Part shown: in pieces, positions 1 to 8,303 of the stretch
Layout of the letters: every line of letters starts with the position of its first letter
Numbering within the stretch: position 1 is the stretch's first letter
Source: Chryseobacterium sp. SN22
GTDB lineage: Bacteria; Bacteroidota; Bacteroidia; Flavobacteriales; Weeksellaceae
Assembly: GCF_008329705.1 (NCBI RefSeq)
Contig: NZ_VTSX01000001.1
Span: forward strand, 186,001-250,000
Direction of reading: 5' to 3'
Length of the DNA stretch: 64,000 bases
Program-made: the position numbers and the translations under genes
The notes under the pieces: generated by a model
Database searches by the model: none
What the model was told of the DNA's origin: nothing
What the model saw: only the letters and a program-made list of their open reading frames with translations

Positions 1-1147
1 CTTTGCTCAATTGCTTGATACCCAAAGAAATTTTTCTGTCTTCTCTGTCTAAAGTAAGTACTTCAGCTTCCACTTCATCACCTACTTTTACAAAGTCACC
101 TGCCGATCTTAAGTGTGTAGACCAAGACATTTCAGAAACGTGGATCAGACCTTCAACACCCGGAGCAATTTCTACGAATGCACCATAGTCAGCAAGAACC
201 ACTACTTTTCCTTTTACTCGGTCACCTACTTTCATATCAGCAGAAAGAGCATCCCAAGGATGAGCTTCCAATTGCTTCATACCCAACTGGATTCTTGTTT
301 TCTCATCATCGAAATCAAGGATAACCACTTTTACAGTCTGTCCGTCCTCAAGGATTTCAGACGGGTGGTTCACTCTAGACCAAGAAAGGTCTGTGATGTG
401 GATCAATCCGTCAACACCTCCTAAGTCGATGAATACCCCGTAAGAAGTAATATTCTTAACAGTACCTTCAAGAACCTGCCCTTTTTCAAGCTGTGCGATG
501 ATTTCTTTTTTCTGACCTTCGATATCTGCTTCGATCAATGCTTTGTGAGATACTACTACGTTTTTGAACTCAGGGTTGATTTTCACCACTTTGAACTCCA
601 TAGTTTTACCTACGAACTGATCGTAATCTTTGATTGGCTTAACGTCGATCTGAGAACCTGGTAAGAATGCTTCGATTCCGTGTACGTCCACGATCATACC
701 TCCTTTGGTTCTTGATTTTACAAAACCGTTTACGATTTCACCTGTTTCGTGAAGCTCGTTTACTTTATCCCAAGCTTTAAGCGTTCTTGCTTTTCTGTGA
801 GATAACTGTAACTGTCCGGTTTTGTCTTCTCTTCTGTCTACCATTACTTCTACCTCGTCTCCTACTTTAAGACCTTGGTTGTAACGGAATTCGTTAAGAG
901 AAATAACACCTTCAGATTTGAAGTTGATGTCTACGATTGCTTCTTTGTCAGTTAATCTTACTACTTTACCAACCAACACGTCGTTATCGTCAAGGTTGTT
1001 TAAAGATCCGTTGTAGATTTCCTCAAGATCGCTTTTTTCTTTTCTCGCATCCGCATCAAGACCTGATTCGAAAGAATCCCAGTCAAATTGTTCCGGTGTT
1101 ACGTTTTGGTTTAATAAAACCTCTGCTGAATTTGTCTCTTTTGACAT
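1..1147 (-). CDS. rpsA: 30S ribosomal protein S1, partial (C-terminus beyond the left edge)
   Basis: Bacterial S1 binds mRNA on the 30S subunit and helps load leadered messages; in a lineage that hardly uses Shine-Dalgarno sequences it is likely central to initiation. The 382 visible codons read from ATG at 1147 and begin MSKETNSAEVLL. After an acidic N-terminal stretch of about 50 residues there are four S1 (OB-fold) repeats, at about 55-115, 135-200, 222-290 and 305-380. Typical repeat phrases are GVFIDLGGVDGLIHITDLSW and YGAFVEIAPGVEGLIHVSEM. The frame is open to position 2, so the remaining repeats lie outside the window. The gene has its own promoter upstream and faces away from the helicase gene at 1464. 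Identification is firm; the C-terminal structure cannot be judged here. Confidence 0.97.
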   Translation of the reverse strand, partial: MSKETNSAEVLLNQNVTPEQFDWDSFESGLDADARKEKSDLEEIYNGSLNNLDDNDVLVGKVVRLTDKEAIVDINFKSEGVISLNEFRYNQGLKVGDEVEVMVDRREDKTGQLQLSHRKARTLKAWDKVNELHETGEIVNGFVKSRTKGGMIVDVHGIEAFLPGSQIDVKPIKDYDQFVGKTMEFKVVKINPEFKNVVVSHKALIEADIEGQKKEIIAQLEKGQVLEGTVKNITSYGVFIDLGGVDGLIHITDLSWSRVNHPSEILEDGQTVKVVILDFDDEKTRIQLGMKQLEAHPWDALSADMKVGDRVKGKVVVLADYGAFVEIAPGVEGLIHVSEMSWSTHLRSAGDFVKVGDEVEAEVLTLDREDRKISLGIKQLSK

Positions 1148-1268
1148 TTTCTAATAAAATTTGTATTCCTTCTCTTTTAACGGTTTGAATAAATGTGGGT
1201 TAAAAAATACGGAAGTAATTAATTATAAGTTGTTTACTTTTCAAACCTGGCTACCCCAAAAGTGGGTG

Positions 1269-1302
1269 CAAAGATAGTGAATTTATTTAAAATAAACAAC
1301 AA
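1269..1302 (-). promoter_or_regulatory. Bacteroidetes-type promoter of rpsA
   Basis: Read on the minus strand, a -7 box TATCTTTG (1276-1269) is preceded by TTGTTG (1302-1297) with a 20-bp spacer. This matches the flavobacterial TTG-N19/21-TAnnTTTG promoter. Transcription would start near 1262, giving rpsA a leader of about 115 nt, long enough for autoregulation. The 316-nt gap 1148-1463 holds this promoter and the helicase promoter; nothing else was recognised in it. Confidence 0.75.
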
Positions 1303-1451
1303 TTGAAAATAGGTAAATCTCAACTGTAAATCATTGATCTCCAGATTTTTTATTTACAAGTTCTGCAGAAATATAAAATCATAATTAAAATAACCTCTAG
1401 AATATAAACCTTAAAATCTGCTACCCCTTTCTACCCAAACAGTCAATTCAC

Positions 1452-1459
1452 TACCTTTG
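1452..1459 (+). promoter_or_regulatory. -7 box of the helicase gene, nearly leaderless
   Basis: TACCTTTG fits TAnnTTTG exactly and ends 4 nt before the ATG at 1464. With initiation 5-7 nt after the box, the transcript would begin at or beside the start codon. No clear TTG -33 element is visible at the expected distance. Confidence 0.55.
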
Positions 1460-1463
1460 CACC

Positions 1464-2771
1464 ATGGAATTAGAATCAATTTATGAGAAACTGCGGATTC
1501 AGGAGATGAATCAGATGCAGAAATCTACCTATAAAACAACGGAAAATAATCAGGATGTCGTGCTGCTTTCTCCTACAGGTTCAGGGAAAACACTTGCTTT
1601 TTTATTTCCTGTTCTCAGAAACCTTAAGAAGAATACGCCCGGAATCCAGACTTTGATCTTAATCCCTTCAAGAGAATTGGGATTACAGATCGAGCAGGTT
1701 TTCAAATCGATGGGAACCGATTTTAAAGTTTCGGTTTGTTACGGTGGACACGATAAAAAGATTGAAGTGAATAATTTAATTCAGGCTCCGGCAGTTTTAA
1801 TCGGAACACCGGGAAGAATTGTATACCATTTAAGAAATAACAATTTTGACCCTGACACGATTCAGACGCTGGTACTGGATGAATTCGATAAGGCGCTCGA
1901 ATTGGGCTTTCATAAGGATATGGAATTTATTTCCAGTTCTTTAAAAAGTATTTCACAAAGAATCCTTACTTCTGCAACAGCGATGGACGAAATTCCTGAG
2001 TTTACCGGATTGAAAAATGAAAAAGTGGTTGATTTTTTAAAATTAGCCGAAGCAAGACCTGATATCCAGTTAAAAAAAGTAATGACGATCTCTGAAGAGA
2101 AACTGGATACTTTATTTAACCTTATCTGTAAAATCGGGAATAAAAGAACATTGATTTTCTGCAACCACCGGGAAGCGGTTGACCGCATTTCTGAACTTTT
2201 GCGTGAAAAAGGAATCGACAGGGAAACTTTCCACGGCGGAATGGAACAGGACGAAAGAGAACGTGCTCTGCTGAAATTCAAAAACGATTCATCGAGGATT
2301 TTAATTACCACCGACCTTGCTTCAAGAGGCCTGGATGTTCCGGAGGTTGAATCGATCGTCCACTATCAGCTGCCATATAAAGAAGATGCTTTTATTCACC
2401 GGAACGGCCGTACCGCCAGGATGAATGCCAAAGGTTTTGTCTATCTCATCATGACTGCAGAAGAAAACTTCCCTTTCATTAAAAATGATACTCCGGAAGA
2501 AAGTGTTGCTGGATACAATAAAATTCCTGAAAAACCGTATTTCCAGACGGTTTACATCAGTGCCGGAAAAAAAGATAAAGTGAATAAAGTGGATATTGTA
2601 GGCTACCTGCTGAAAAAAGGGGAACTGCAGAAAGAAGACCTCGGATTGATTGAAGTAAAAGACACGACATCGTACGTTGCAGTTTCAAGAAATAAAGTGA
2701 GTTCCCTTCTGAAAAAGCTTTCTCAGGAAAAGCTGAAAGGCAAGAAAGTAAAAATGGAAGTGGCTTATTAA
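1464..2771 (+). CDS. DEAD-box family RNA helicase, DbpA-like
   Basis: ATP-dependent RNA helicase of 435 residues, probably acting in ribosome assembly. Motifs in order: Q-like segment MNQMQ at 15-19; motif I SPTGSGKT at 36-43; PSREL (Ia) at 68-72; TPGR (Ib) at 115-118; motif II as DEFD at 139-142 instead of DEAD; TSAT (III) at 169-172. The second RecA domain carries LIFCNHREAVDRISELL, TTDLASRGLDVPEV and HRNGRTAR. The last 75 residues (about 360-435: DKVNKVDIVGYLLKKGEL, then SYVAVSRNKVSSLL) resemble the DbpA RNA-binding domain, which in E. coli DbpA recognises 23S rRNA hairpin 92. The gene is monocistronic, ending at a hairpin shared with the convergent gene at 2833. The family is certain; the DbpA role rests on the C-terminal domain. 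Confidence 0.9.
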   Translation: MELESIYEKLRIQEMNQMQKSTYKTTENNQDVVLLSPTGSGKTLAFLFPVLRNLKKNTPGIQTLILIPSRELGLQIEQVFKSMGTDFKVSVCYGGHDKKIEVNNLIQAPAVLIGTPGRIVYHLRNNNFDPDTIQTLVLDEFDKALELGFHKDMEFISSSLKSISQRILTSATAMDEIPEFTGLKNEKVVDFLKLAEARPDIQLKKVMTISEEKLDTLFNLICKIGNKRTLIFCNHREAVDRISELLREKGIDRETFHGGMEQDERERALLKFKNDSSRILITTDLASRGLDVPEVESIVHYQLPYKEDAFIHRNGRTARMNAKGFVYLIMTAEENFPFIKNDTPEESVAGYNKIPEKPYFQTVYISAGKKDKVNKVDIVGYLLKKGELQKEDLGLIEVKDTTSYVAVSRNKVSSLLKKLSQEKLKGKKVKMEVAY

Positions 2772-2781
2772 GAGTGAGGTT

Positions 2782-2817
2782 AAGGCTAAGATCAGTATTG
2801 AATTTATTCTTAGCCTT
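2782..2817. terminator. Hairpin between convergent genes, possible bidirectional terminator
   Basis: A perfect 9-bp inverted repeat (AAGGCTAAG / CTTAGCCTT, 18-nt loop) lies between the converging stop codons at 2771 and 2833. There is no good T-run on either side, so intrinsic termination is uncertain. Confidence 0.4.
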
Positions 2818-2832
2818 TGCCCCAACCTAAAT

Positions 2833-3726
2833 TTATTTCACTCCTTTTACTTTAGTAGGTAAGATATAAACGGATTTACTGGCCGTAATAAATAATATAT
2901 CATGATCTTTTCCTCCGAAAGTTACATTACCGGTCCAATCTTCATCAATAGGAATATGATGAATTTTCTGTCCTTCTTTATTAAAAACATGCACGCCTTC
3001 GCCGGTAAGGTATACATTTCCGTGCTTGTCCATCGTCATCCCGTCCGATCCCATTTCGCAGAACAGCTTTTTTTCCGATAGCTTTCCTTCTCCTAAAATT
3101 TCATAAACATAGGTTTTCCCGGCATCGATATCGGAAACATATAATTTGCTGAATTTATGGCTTCCGATGATTCCGTTCGGCTGGGTAAAGGTCTCGATTT
3201 TGGTAACTTTCCCTTCTTTACTTCGGTAATATAAACTTTTGTGCGGGGTTTCATGCTTGAAGTCTACCCAATAATCCCTTTCGTACAAAGGATCGGTGAA
3301 ATACATCCCTCCGAATTTATCGTTCCAGAGGTCATTCGGACCGTTGAGCCTTTTGCCTTCAAAATGATTCAGCAACACTTCTACCTTCCTGTCTTTGGAG
3401 ATCTTCCAGATTTCGCCTTTATGATCAGAACAGGTAATCAGGTTGCCATCCTTATCGAAATGCGTTCCGTTGGCCCTTCCCGCTTTGTCCATAAACTCGG
3501 TAACCTTGTTGGTTTTCCAGTCCCAATAATAAATCTTATCATTCGGCTGATCGGTAAAATAGACGTTTCCTTCCTCATCCGCTGCAGGCCCTTCCGTAAA
3601 TTTAAACTGGTCCGAAATTTTTTCCGGCTTTTTATCCTCATAAAACATATTATTCGTATTTACTGATTTGCAGTTCACTAATACTAAAACCAAACCAACA
3701 GAGCCGGCTTTCAAGATATTTTTCAT
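2833..3726 (-). CDS. SMP-30/gluconolactonase/LRE family protein, probable lipoprotein
   Basis: A 297-residue six-bladed beta-propeller of the SMP-30/gluconolactonase/LRE family, whose members are metal-dependent lactonases or esterases. The N-terminus MKNILKAGSVGLVLVLVNCKS is a signal peptide ending at a Cys, suggesting a lipoprotein, although Asn before the Cys is unusual for a lipobox. Family landmarks: KFTEGPAADEEGNVYFTDQP near residue 43 (metal-binding Glu), RANGTHFDKDGNL, RLNGPNDLWND (Asn ligand) and MGSDGMTMDKHGNVYLTGEG (Asp ligand). The substrate cannot be read from the sequence. It is transcribed alone, convergent with the helicase and divergent from ccoG. Confidence 0.85.
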   Translation of the reverse strand: MKNILKAGSVGLVLVLVNCKSVNTNNMFYEDKKPEKISDQFKFTEGPAADEEGNVYFTDQPNDKIYYWDWKTNKVTEFMDKAGRANGTHFDKDGNLITCSDHKGEIWKISKDRKVEVLLNHFEGKRLNGPNDLWNDKFGGMYFTDPLYERDYWVDFKHETPHKSLYYRSKEGKVTKIETFTQPNGIIGSHKFSKLYVSDIDAGKTYVYEILGEGKLSEKKLFCEMGSDGMTMDKHGNVYLTGEGVHVFNKEGQKIHHIPIDEDWTGNVTFGGKDHDILFITASKSVYILPTKVKGVK

Positions 3727-3792
3727 ACCACGTTATTTTTATGGGGTACAATTTACGACATGCGGGAGGAGATTCAAAGTTTATTTCCCGGT

Positions 3793-3810
3793 TTGATCAA
3801 TTAAGATCAA
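3793..3810. promoter_or_regulatory. Inverted repeat TTGATC-N6-GATCAA between divergent genes
   Basis: A perfect 6-bp inverted repeat in the 260-bp spacer between the SMP-30-like gene (minus) and ccoG (plus). It resembles a CRP/FNR operator, but the half-sites are spaced N8 between TTGAT and ATCAA instead of the usual N4. It lies about 70 bp upstream of the minus-strand start. A candidate operator only. Confidence 0.3.
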
Positions 3811-3850
3811 GAATTAAAAATGTCCTGATTGTCCTATTTCAGAAGTAAAT

Positions 3851-3865
3851 CCTGTTAGTAACAGG
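3851..3865. promoter_or_regulatory. 15-bp palindrome upstream of ccoG
   Basis: CCTGTTAGTAACAGG is a perfect 7-bp palindrome around a central G. It sits 13 bp before GACCTTTG (3879-3886), a near match to the TAnnTTTG -7 box, so it would cover the -33 region of a ccoG promoter, as operators often do. The leader downstream contains a 7-bp hairpin (ATGAGAA at 3928, TTCTCAT at 3955). Confidence 0.35.
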
Positions 3866-3986
3866 TTTGTTTAATCCGGACCTTTGCATGGAATAAATAA
3901 AAAGAAATACTTAGTCCGGATATAAAAATGAGAATTGGCTTCCATCAGTTAAAGTTCTCATGAAATTTTAAATAAATCCTAATACG

Positions 3987-5429
3987 ATGAATACAACATC
4001 CAACAATTTTCAGGCTCAGGAAACTGCCTACGAAGACTTCAGAAATTCAGTAGGAACCATGCATGAAACCGGAGAACGGAAATGGGTCTATCCCCGAAAA
4101 CCGAAAGGAAAATATACCAATTACAGAAATTATGTCAGCTACCTCTTACTGGCGCTATTCTTCAGCCTTCCTTTCGTGAAAATCAACGGTAACCCTTTCC
4201 TGTTGTTTAACGTGATCGACAGGAAATTTTTCATTTTTGGACAGCCCTTTTATCTGCAGGACTTTTTCATTTTAGCTTTGGGGGCCGTTACTTCAGTTAT
4301 TTTTGTCATGCTTTTCACGGTCGTGTTCGGAAGAATCTTCTGCGGATGGCTGTGCCCGCAGACCATCTTTATGGAAAGTGTTTTCAGGAAAATAGAATAC
4401 CTGATCGAAGGCGACCGGAACAAGCAGATGAAGCTTGACCGGCAGGAATGGAACTCAGAAAAAATACGAAAAAGAGTCATTAAATGGTCGGTTTTTGCCC
4501 TGTTGTCAGTGATCATCACTAACTTTATGTTTATGTACATCGCTGGTTACGAAGAGGTTTTTAGGATCATCATGGAGGGGCCGGCCGATCATTCTCTGAA
4601 ATTTTTAGGGATGATTGCTTTCGCTGTCACTTTTTATTTTGTTTTTGCCTGGCTCCGCGAGCAGGTTTGTACGCTGGTATGTCCGTATGGAAGACTTCAG
4701 GGTGTTTTGATCGACAAACAGACCATCAATGTCTATTACGATTTCAAAAGAGGGGAAGGCCGTTCGAAATGGAGAAATAACGAAGACCGGAAAGCTGTCG
4801 GTAAAGGTGATTGTATCGATTGCCACCAATGTGTGGTGGTCTGCCCGACGGGTATCGACATCAGAAACGGCCAGCAGCTGGAATGCGTGAACTGTACGGC
4901 CTGCATCGATGCCTGCGATGAGGTGATGGAGAAAGTCGGTCTCCCGAAAGGGCTGATCCGTTATGCTACAGAAGCCGAAATTGAAAATCAGGATCAGTTC
5001 AGATTTACTTCACGAATGAAGGCGACAACCGTCATGTTAGCATTGCTGATCGGATTCCTGGGGTTTCTGATGTATGACCGGGGTTCCATGGAAGCCAAGT
5101 TTATCAAGCCTGCGGGATCGACATTTTTCATTAAAGACGGAAAAATAACCAATACTTTCATCTACACGCTTTTAAACAAATCGAATGAGCAGAAAAAATT
5201 AACCATAAAAGTTATTGCTCCCCAAAATGCAGAAATCGACTTCTTCGGCCCGGATGAGATTATCTTAAAAGGAGACCAGATCCTGAGGGGAAACATCAAT
5301 ATTACCTTTCCTGAAAAAGAGATCCGTTTATCGAAGCAGAATATGACGATCGGGGTCTTTGATGAAAAAGGAAATATGACGGATTCATTCGATACCATTT
5401 TTGAAGGACCTTTCCAGCTGGCTTTTTAA
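3987..5429 (+). CDS. ccoG: Cytochrome c oxidase accessory protein CcoG (FixG/RdxA)
   Basis: Membrane-anchored iron-sulfur protein needed for assembly of cbb3-type cytochrome oxidase, probably in copper handling. At 480 residues it is full length. Seen: N-terminal membrane segments from about residue 50; GWLCPQ near 122; a third membrane stretch; LVCPYGRLQGVL near 233; and a ferredoxin-like 2x[4Fe-4S] region with CIDCHQCVVVCP and CVNCTACIDACD at about 277-310. A single membrane helix near 345-365 is followed by the C-terminal Ig-like FixG domain. No ccoNOP or ccoS genes are in the window, so it stands apart from its usual operon. Its stop codon is one base from the stop of the convergent AraC gene. 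A palindrome upstream may regulate it. Confidence 0.95.
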   Translation: MNTTSNNFQAQETAYEDFRNSVGTMHETGERKWVYPRKPKGKYTNYRNYVSYLLLALFFSLPFVKINGNPFLLFNVIDRKFFIFGQPFYLQDFFILALGAVTSVIFVMLFTVVFGRIFCGWLCPQTIFMESVFRKIEYLIEGDRNKQMKLDRQEWNSEKIRKRVIKWSVFALLSVIITNFMFMYIAGYEEVFRIIMEGPADHSLKFLGMIAFAVTFYFVFAWLREQVCTLVCPYGRLQGVLIDKQTINVYYDFKRGEGRSKWRNNEDRKAVGKGDCIDCHQCVVVCPTGIDIRNGQQLECVNCTACIDACDEVMEKVGLPKGLIRYATEAEIENQDQFRFTSRMKATTVMLALLIGFLGFLMYDRGSMEAKFIKPAGSTFFIKDGKITNTFIYTLLNKSNEQKKLTIKVIAPQNAEIDFFGPDEIILKGDQILRGNINITFPEKEIRLSKQNMTIGVFDEKGNMTDSFDTIFEGPFQLAF

Positions 5430-5430
5430 G

Positions 5431-6312
5431 CTAGGATTTATATATTTTAATGAATTGCGTAGGCGTCATTCCGGAAGTTTTCCGGAAGACCCTCACAAAA
5501 TAGGAATATTCCTCATAGCCCAACCGGAAAGCAATTTCGCCCAGGTTTTCATCCAGGTACATCAGCATTCTTCTGGCTTCCAGGATCACCCTTTCCGTAA
5601 TAATGTCCGTAGCTGTCTTCCGGACGACCGTCTGGGTGATCCGGTTTAAATGTTTTGGGGAAATATTCAATAAATCTGCATAAAAAGAGATGGATTTCTC
5701 CTTTGTAAAATACTCTTCCATAAGTCTTTCAAAGTCCTGGTAATGCTTGAAATAAGAAAGGCTTGCCGACGAAGCAGGATGATGAAAATCCCTGGAAAAC
5801 TGCCTTGCTGAATAGATAAAAATCTGTGACATCAGAGACAGCATCAGGCTGCTTTTCATCATATTTTGAGAATGATATTCTTTCTGTAAGGCAACCATCA
5901 GATTAACGGTATGGCTTAATTCAGCCGGATCCAGCTGTAATTTCCTTGGAAAACTGACTGATCCGAAGAAAGGGAAATTCCTCAGCTTCTGGCTGACATA
6001 GTGCATTTCGTAAAAATCCTGCAGGCAGAAGAAAATATACCCGTCGATATCATCCGAAAGTTCCCAGCTGTGAACCTGTCCGGGAGACATAAAAAATAAG
6101 CTTCCCGCCGAAACCTCATATTTCTGGAAATCGATCTCATGAACCCCGCTTCCATGGGTAAAAAGAATGGTGGCATAAAAGTCGTGGCGATGGGCTTTTT
6201 CGATATGCCGATGGCTGGTAACCAAATGATCCCGTAACGTATTGAAGTAAAAATCCGGCGTATTTTTTCCCTGCTGAAAAAGATCGATATGGAGTACGGA
6301 AATGGATTTCAT
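5431..6312 (-). CDS. AraC family transcriptional regulator
   Basis: A 293-residue regulator with an N-terminal cupin sensing domain (about 15-150; the run HRHIEKAHRHDFYATILFTHG fits the metal-less AraC cupin, and LFFMSPGQVHSWEL is the usual second strand set). The C-terminal AraC/XylS double helix-turn-helix is at about 190-293, with ISPKHLNRITQ in the first HTH and ARRMLMYLDENLGEIAFRLGYEEYSYFVRVFRK in the second. The ligand is unknown. The flanking genes point in other directions (ccoG converges with a 1-bp gap, merR diverges), so its target is not obvious from context. Confidence 0.9.
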   Translation of the reverse strand: MKSISVLHIDLFQQGKNTPDFYFNTLRDHLVTSHRHIEKAHRHDFYATILFTHGSGVHEIDFQKYEVSAGSLFFMSPGQVHSWELSDDIDGYIFFCLQDFYEMHYVSQKLRNFPFFGSVSFPRKLQLDPAELSHTVNLMVALQKEYHSQNMMKSSLMLSLMSQIFIYSARQFSRDFHHPASSASLSYFKHYQDFERLMEEYFTKEKSISFYADLLNISPKHLNRITQTVVRKTATDIITERVILEARRMLMYLDENLGEIAFRLGYEEYSYFVRVFRKTSGMTPTQFIKIYKS

Positions 6313-6422
6313 CAGGCTTCTAATTTTAAACCAAAAATAATAAAACCAAAACTATTTTCCCGGATTAAAATGATTTTCATCTCTGAACCACAAACTAAAC
6401 ACCGACTTTTAGCCTCTGTATT

Positions 6423-6453
6423 TTTGATGAAATTTAAAAAATATTTATCTTTG
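6423..6453 (+). promoter_or_regulatory. Promoter of the MerR-family gene
   Basis: TTTG (6423-6426), 19-bp spacer, then TATCTTTG (6446-6453): a textbook Bacteroidetes promoter. Transcription should begin near 6460, leaving about 13 nt before the ATG at 6473. Confidence 0.75.
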
Positions 6454-6472
6454 AAAATTACGATTCCAGAAA

Positions 6473-6817
6473 ATGAAAATCAACTTACCCGATAAACTGT
6501 ATTATTCCATAGGAGAAGTCGCCAAAGCTTTTGATGTAAACACTTCGCTGATACGGTATTGGGAACAGGAATTTCCGATCATCAAGCCCAAAAAGAACAA
6601 AAAAGGCAACCGCTATTTTACTCCTGAGGACATCAAAAACCTTCAGATCATCTACCACCTCGTGAAAGAAAAAGGCTACACTCTCGACGGTGCCAAGATC
6701 GCCCTAACCACCAACAGCAAAATCTCAGAAACCGTCACCCTCATCGACCGGCTTGAATTCGTGAAGGCCGAACTGCTGAAACTGAAGGACTCGCTGACGG
6801 AGCGGGATAGTGAATAG
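6473..6817 (+). CDS. MerR family transcriptional regulator
   Basis: A 114-residue DNA-binding protein. Residues 10-75 form the MerR winged helix-turn-helix: YYSIGEVAKAFDVNTSLIRYWEQEF, then GNRYFTPEDIKNLQIIYHLVKEKGYTL. A short helix follows (about 85-112) for dimerisation. No cysteines and no ligand domain are present, so it resembles the short MerR-like proteins common in flavobacteria rather than a metal sensor. It starts with ATG 20 nt after a strong promoter. The HhH protein follows after 111 nt on the same strand. Confidence 0.88.
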   Translation: MKINLPDKLYYSIGEVAKAFDVNTSLIRYWEQEFPIIKPKKNKKGNRYFTPEDIKNLQIIYHLVKEKGYTLDGAKIALTTNSKISETVTLIDRLEFVKAELLKLKDSLTERDSE

Positions 6818-6928
6818 TTAAAATAATTTATATTTATTTCATTTTTAATTTATATTTTAAAACAAAACCAAAAACTTCTATTATAAAATAATCCAATCGC
6901 AACACCCTCATTGCGAATACTTAATAAA

Positions 6929-8248
6929 ATGATTAAGTTTACAGTGATGAGAAAAACCTACTACCAGAGACTGGCCGGCATGGGATTATTGCTGGTTATT
7001 TTATTTACCTTTCAGGAATACACCAGTAAGGATAAGGAAGACTTTTCTGAGGTAAAATTCGTAACGGAACATCCGGCAGCAATCAACCTGACGGAATTCG
7101 ACCCGAACGAGCTGGATGCCAAGCAGTGGCAGAATCTGGGATTTACCGAAAAACAGGTAAAGACCATTCTCAATTATAAAAAAATCGTCGGCGGGAAATT
7201 TATTTCAAAAGAACAGCTGAAGAAATGCTTTGCCATTTCCGAAAACCAATTTTCCGCACTTGATCCTTATGTTCTTCTGCCCGAAACCGGTAAGGAAGCG
7301 AAATCAAACCGCTTTAATCATTACGAAAAAAGAGGCATCACCATTTCCGGAAGCTTTAATCCCGACCATTATTCAGCGGCCGACTGGCAGAAGATGGGCT
7401 TCAGCGAAAAACAGGCTGCCGCTATCTTGAAATACAAACACTACCTGGGCGGAAGTTTTGTCAGCAAAGAAAAATTCAGGGAATGCTTTATCATCAGTGA
7501 AGAAAATTTTCAAAAGATCAGCCCTTACCTGCTACTGCCTGAAAAAGCTCCGGCCAGTCCCGGTCGTTATGCAAAAAATCCAAATCAGGGAAAAACTAAA
7601 ATCCGGTATTATGCTTTCGATCCGAATACCCTGGATCTGGAAGGCTGGAAATCTTTAGGTTTTTCAGAGAAACAGGCGCAGACCATTATCAATTACCGTA
7701 ACCGGAATTTAAAAGGAAGCTTTAAAAGCCTGGAAGAAATCCAGAGATGTTTTGTGATTTCACCGGAAAAGTTTGCAAAGCTAAAGCCTTTTATCCACTT
7801 AAATACCACATTCATCACAGCGAATCCGTCAAATAAAAACCCTGAACTGAATCAGCAGGAAACGGACTTTTCCAAAGTGGATTTAAATTCAATTACCTTC
7901 AGGCAGCTTATCGAATTCGGCTTTGATGAACGAGCGGCCGGATCACTGATCGGTTTCCGGAAAAAGCTGGGTGGGTTTGTGACTAAAGAACAGATCCTGA
8001 CTACCTATAATATTGATAAGGAACTGACTCAGAAATTACTTTCGGCCGCTCCGCTGAATACGTCAAACGTACAGAAATATACGCTGCTGGATGCTCCGGA
8101 AGAATGGCTGAAAAACCATCCTTATTTTAAATATTCTGCTGACAAAATTATATTCTACCGACTGAGTGAAAAAGACGAGCGGAAAATCTGGAAACTCCTG
8201 AAGGTAAAACCGGAATATGAAGCGCGAATGAAAATGTATCTGAAATGA
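6929..8248 (+). CDS. Helix-hairpin-helix repeat protein (ComEA-like units), probable membrane-anchored
   Basis: About 439 residues with four ComEA-type helix-hairpin-helix units. Three consecutive units share the pattern FDPNxLDxxxWxxLGFxEKQxxTIxNYxxxxGGxFxSKExxxxCFxIS: LGFTEKQVKTILNYKK, MGFSEKQAAAILKYKH and LGFSEKQAQTIINYRN. The fourth is shorter and diverged (FGFDERAAGSLIGFRKK). The N-terminus has one hydrophobic stretch (LAGMGLLLVILFTF), a signal anchor or signal peptide. HhH units bind DNA nonspecifically; in ComEA they serve DNA uptake, but this role is only inferred. ATG 6929 is chosen as start; ATG 6947 (MRKTYYQ) is an alternative, and a TTG at 6911 is less likely. It ends at a strong hairpin terminator. 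Confidence 0.8.
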   Translation: MIKFTVMRKTYYQRLAGMGLLLVILFTFQEYTSKDKEDFSEVKFVTEHPAAINLTEFDPNELDAKQWQNLGFTEKQVKTILNYKKIVGGKFISKEQLKKCFAISENQFSALDPYVLLPETGKEAKSNRFNHYEKRGITISGSFNPDHYSAADWQKMGFSEKQAAAILKYKHYLGGSFVSKEKFRECFIISEENFQKISPYLLLPEKAPASPGRYAKNPNQGKTKIRYYAFDPNTLDLEGWKSLGFSEKQAQTIINYRNRNLKGSFKSLEEIQRCFVISPEKFAKLKPFIHLNTTFITANPSNKNPELNQQETDFSKVDLNSITFRQLIEFGFDERAAGSLIGFRKKLGGFVTKEQILTTYNIDKELTQKLLSAAPLNTSNVQKYTLLDAPEEWLKNHPYFKYSADKIIFYRLSEKDERKIWKLLKVKPEYEARMKMYLK

Positions 8249-8264
8249 TACCATACATATTGTA

Positions 8265-8303
8265 TTGAGATGCCCAATTAAGGAGCATCTCAATTTTATT
8301 TTT
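8265..8303. terminator. Hairpin terminator of the HhH gene, overlapping the rluF stop
   Basis: Perfect 9-bp stem TTGAGATGC / GCATCTCAA followed by TTTTATTTTTA on the plus strand. It also lies just past the end of the convergent rluF gene and could serve both. Confidence 0.75.

Noticed and set aside
3-424. Short plus-strand frames at the left edge
   Set aside because: Opposite strand of rpsA; the S1 repeats on the minus strand explain the region.
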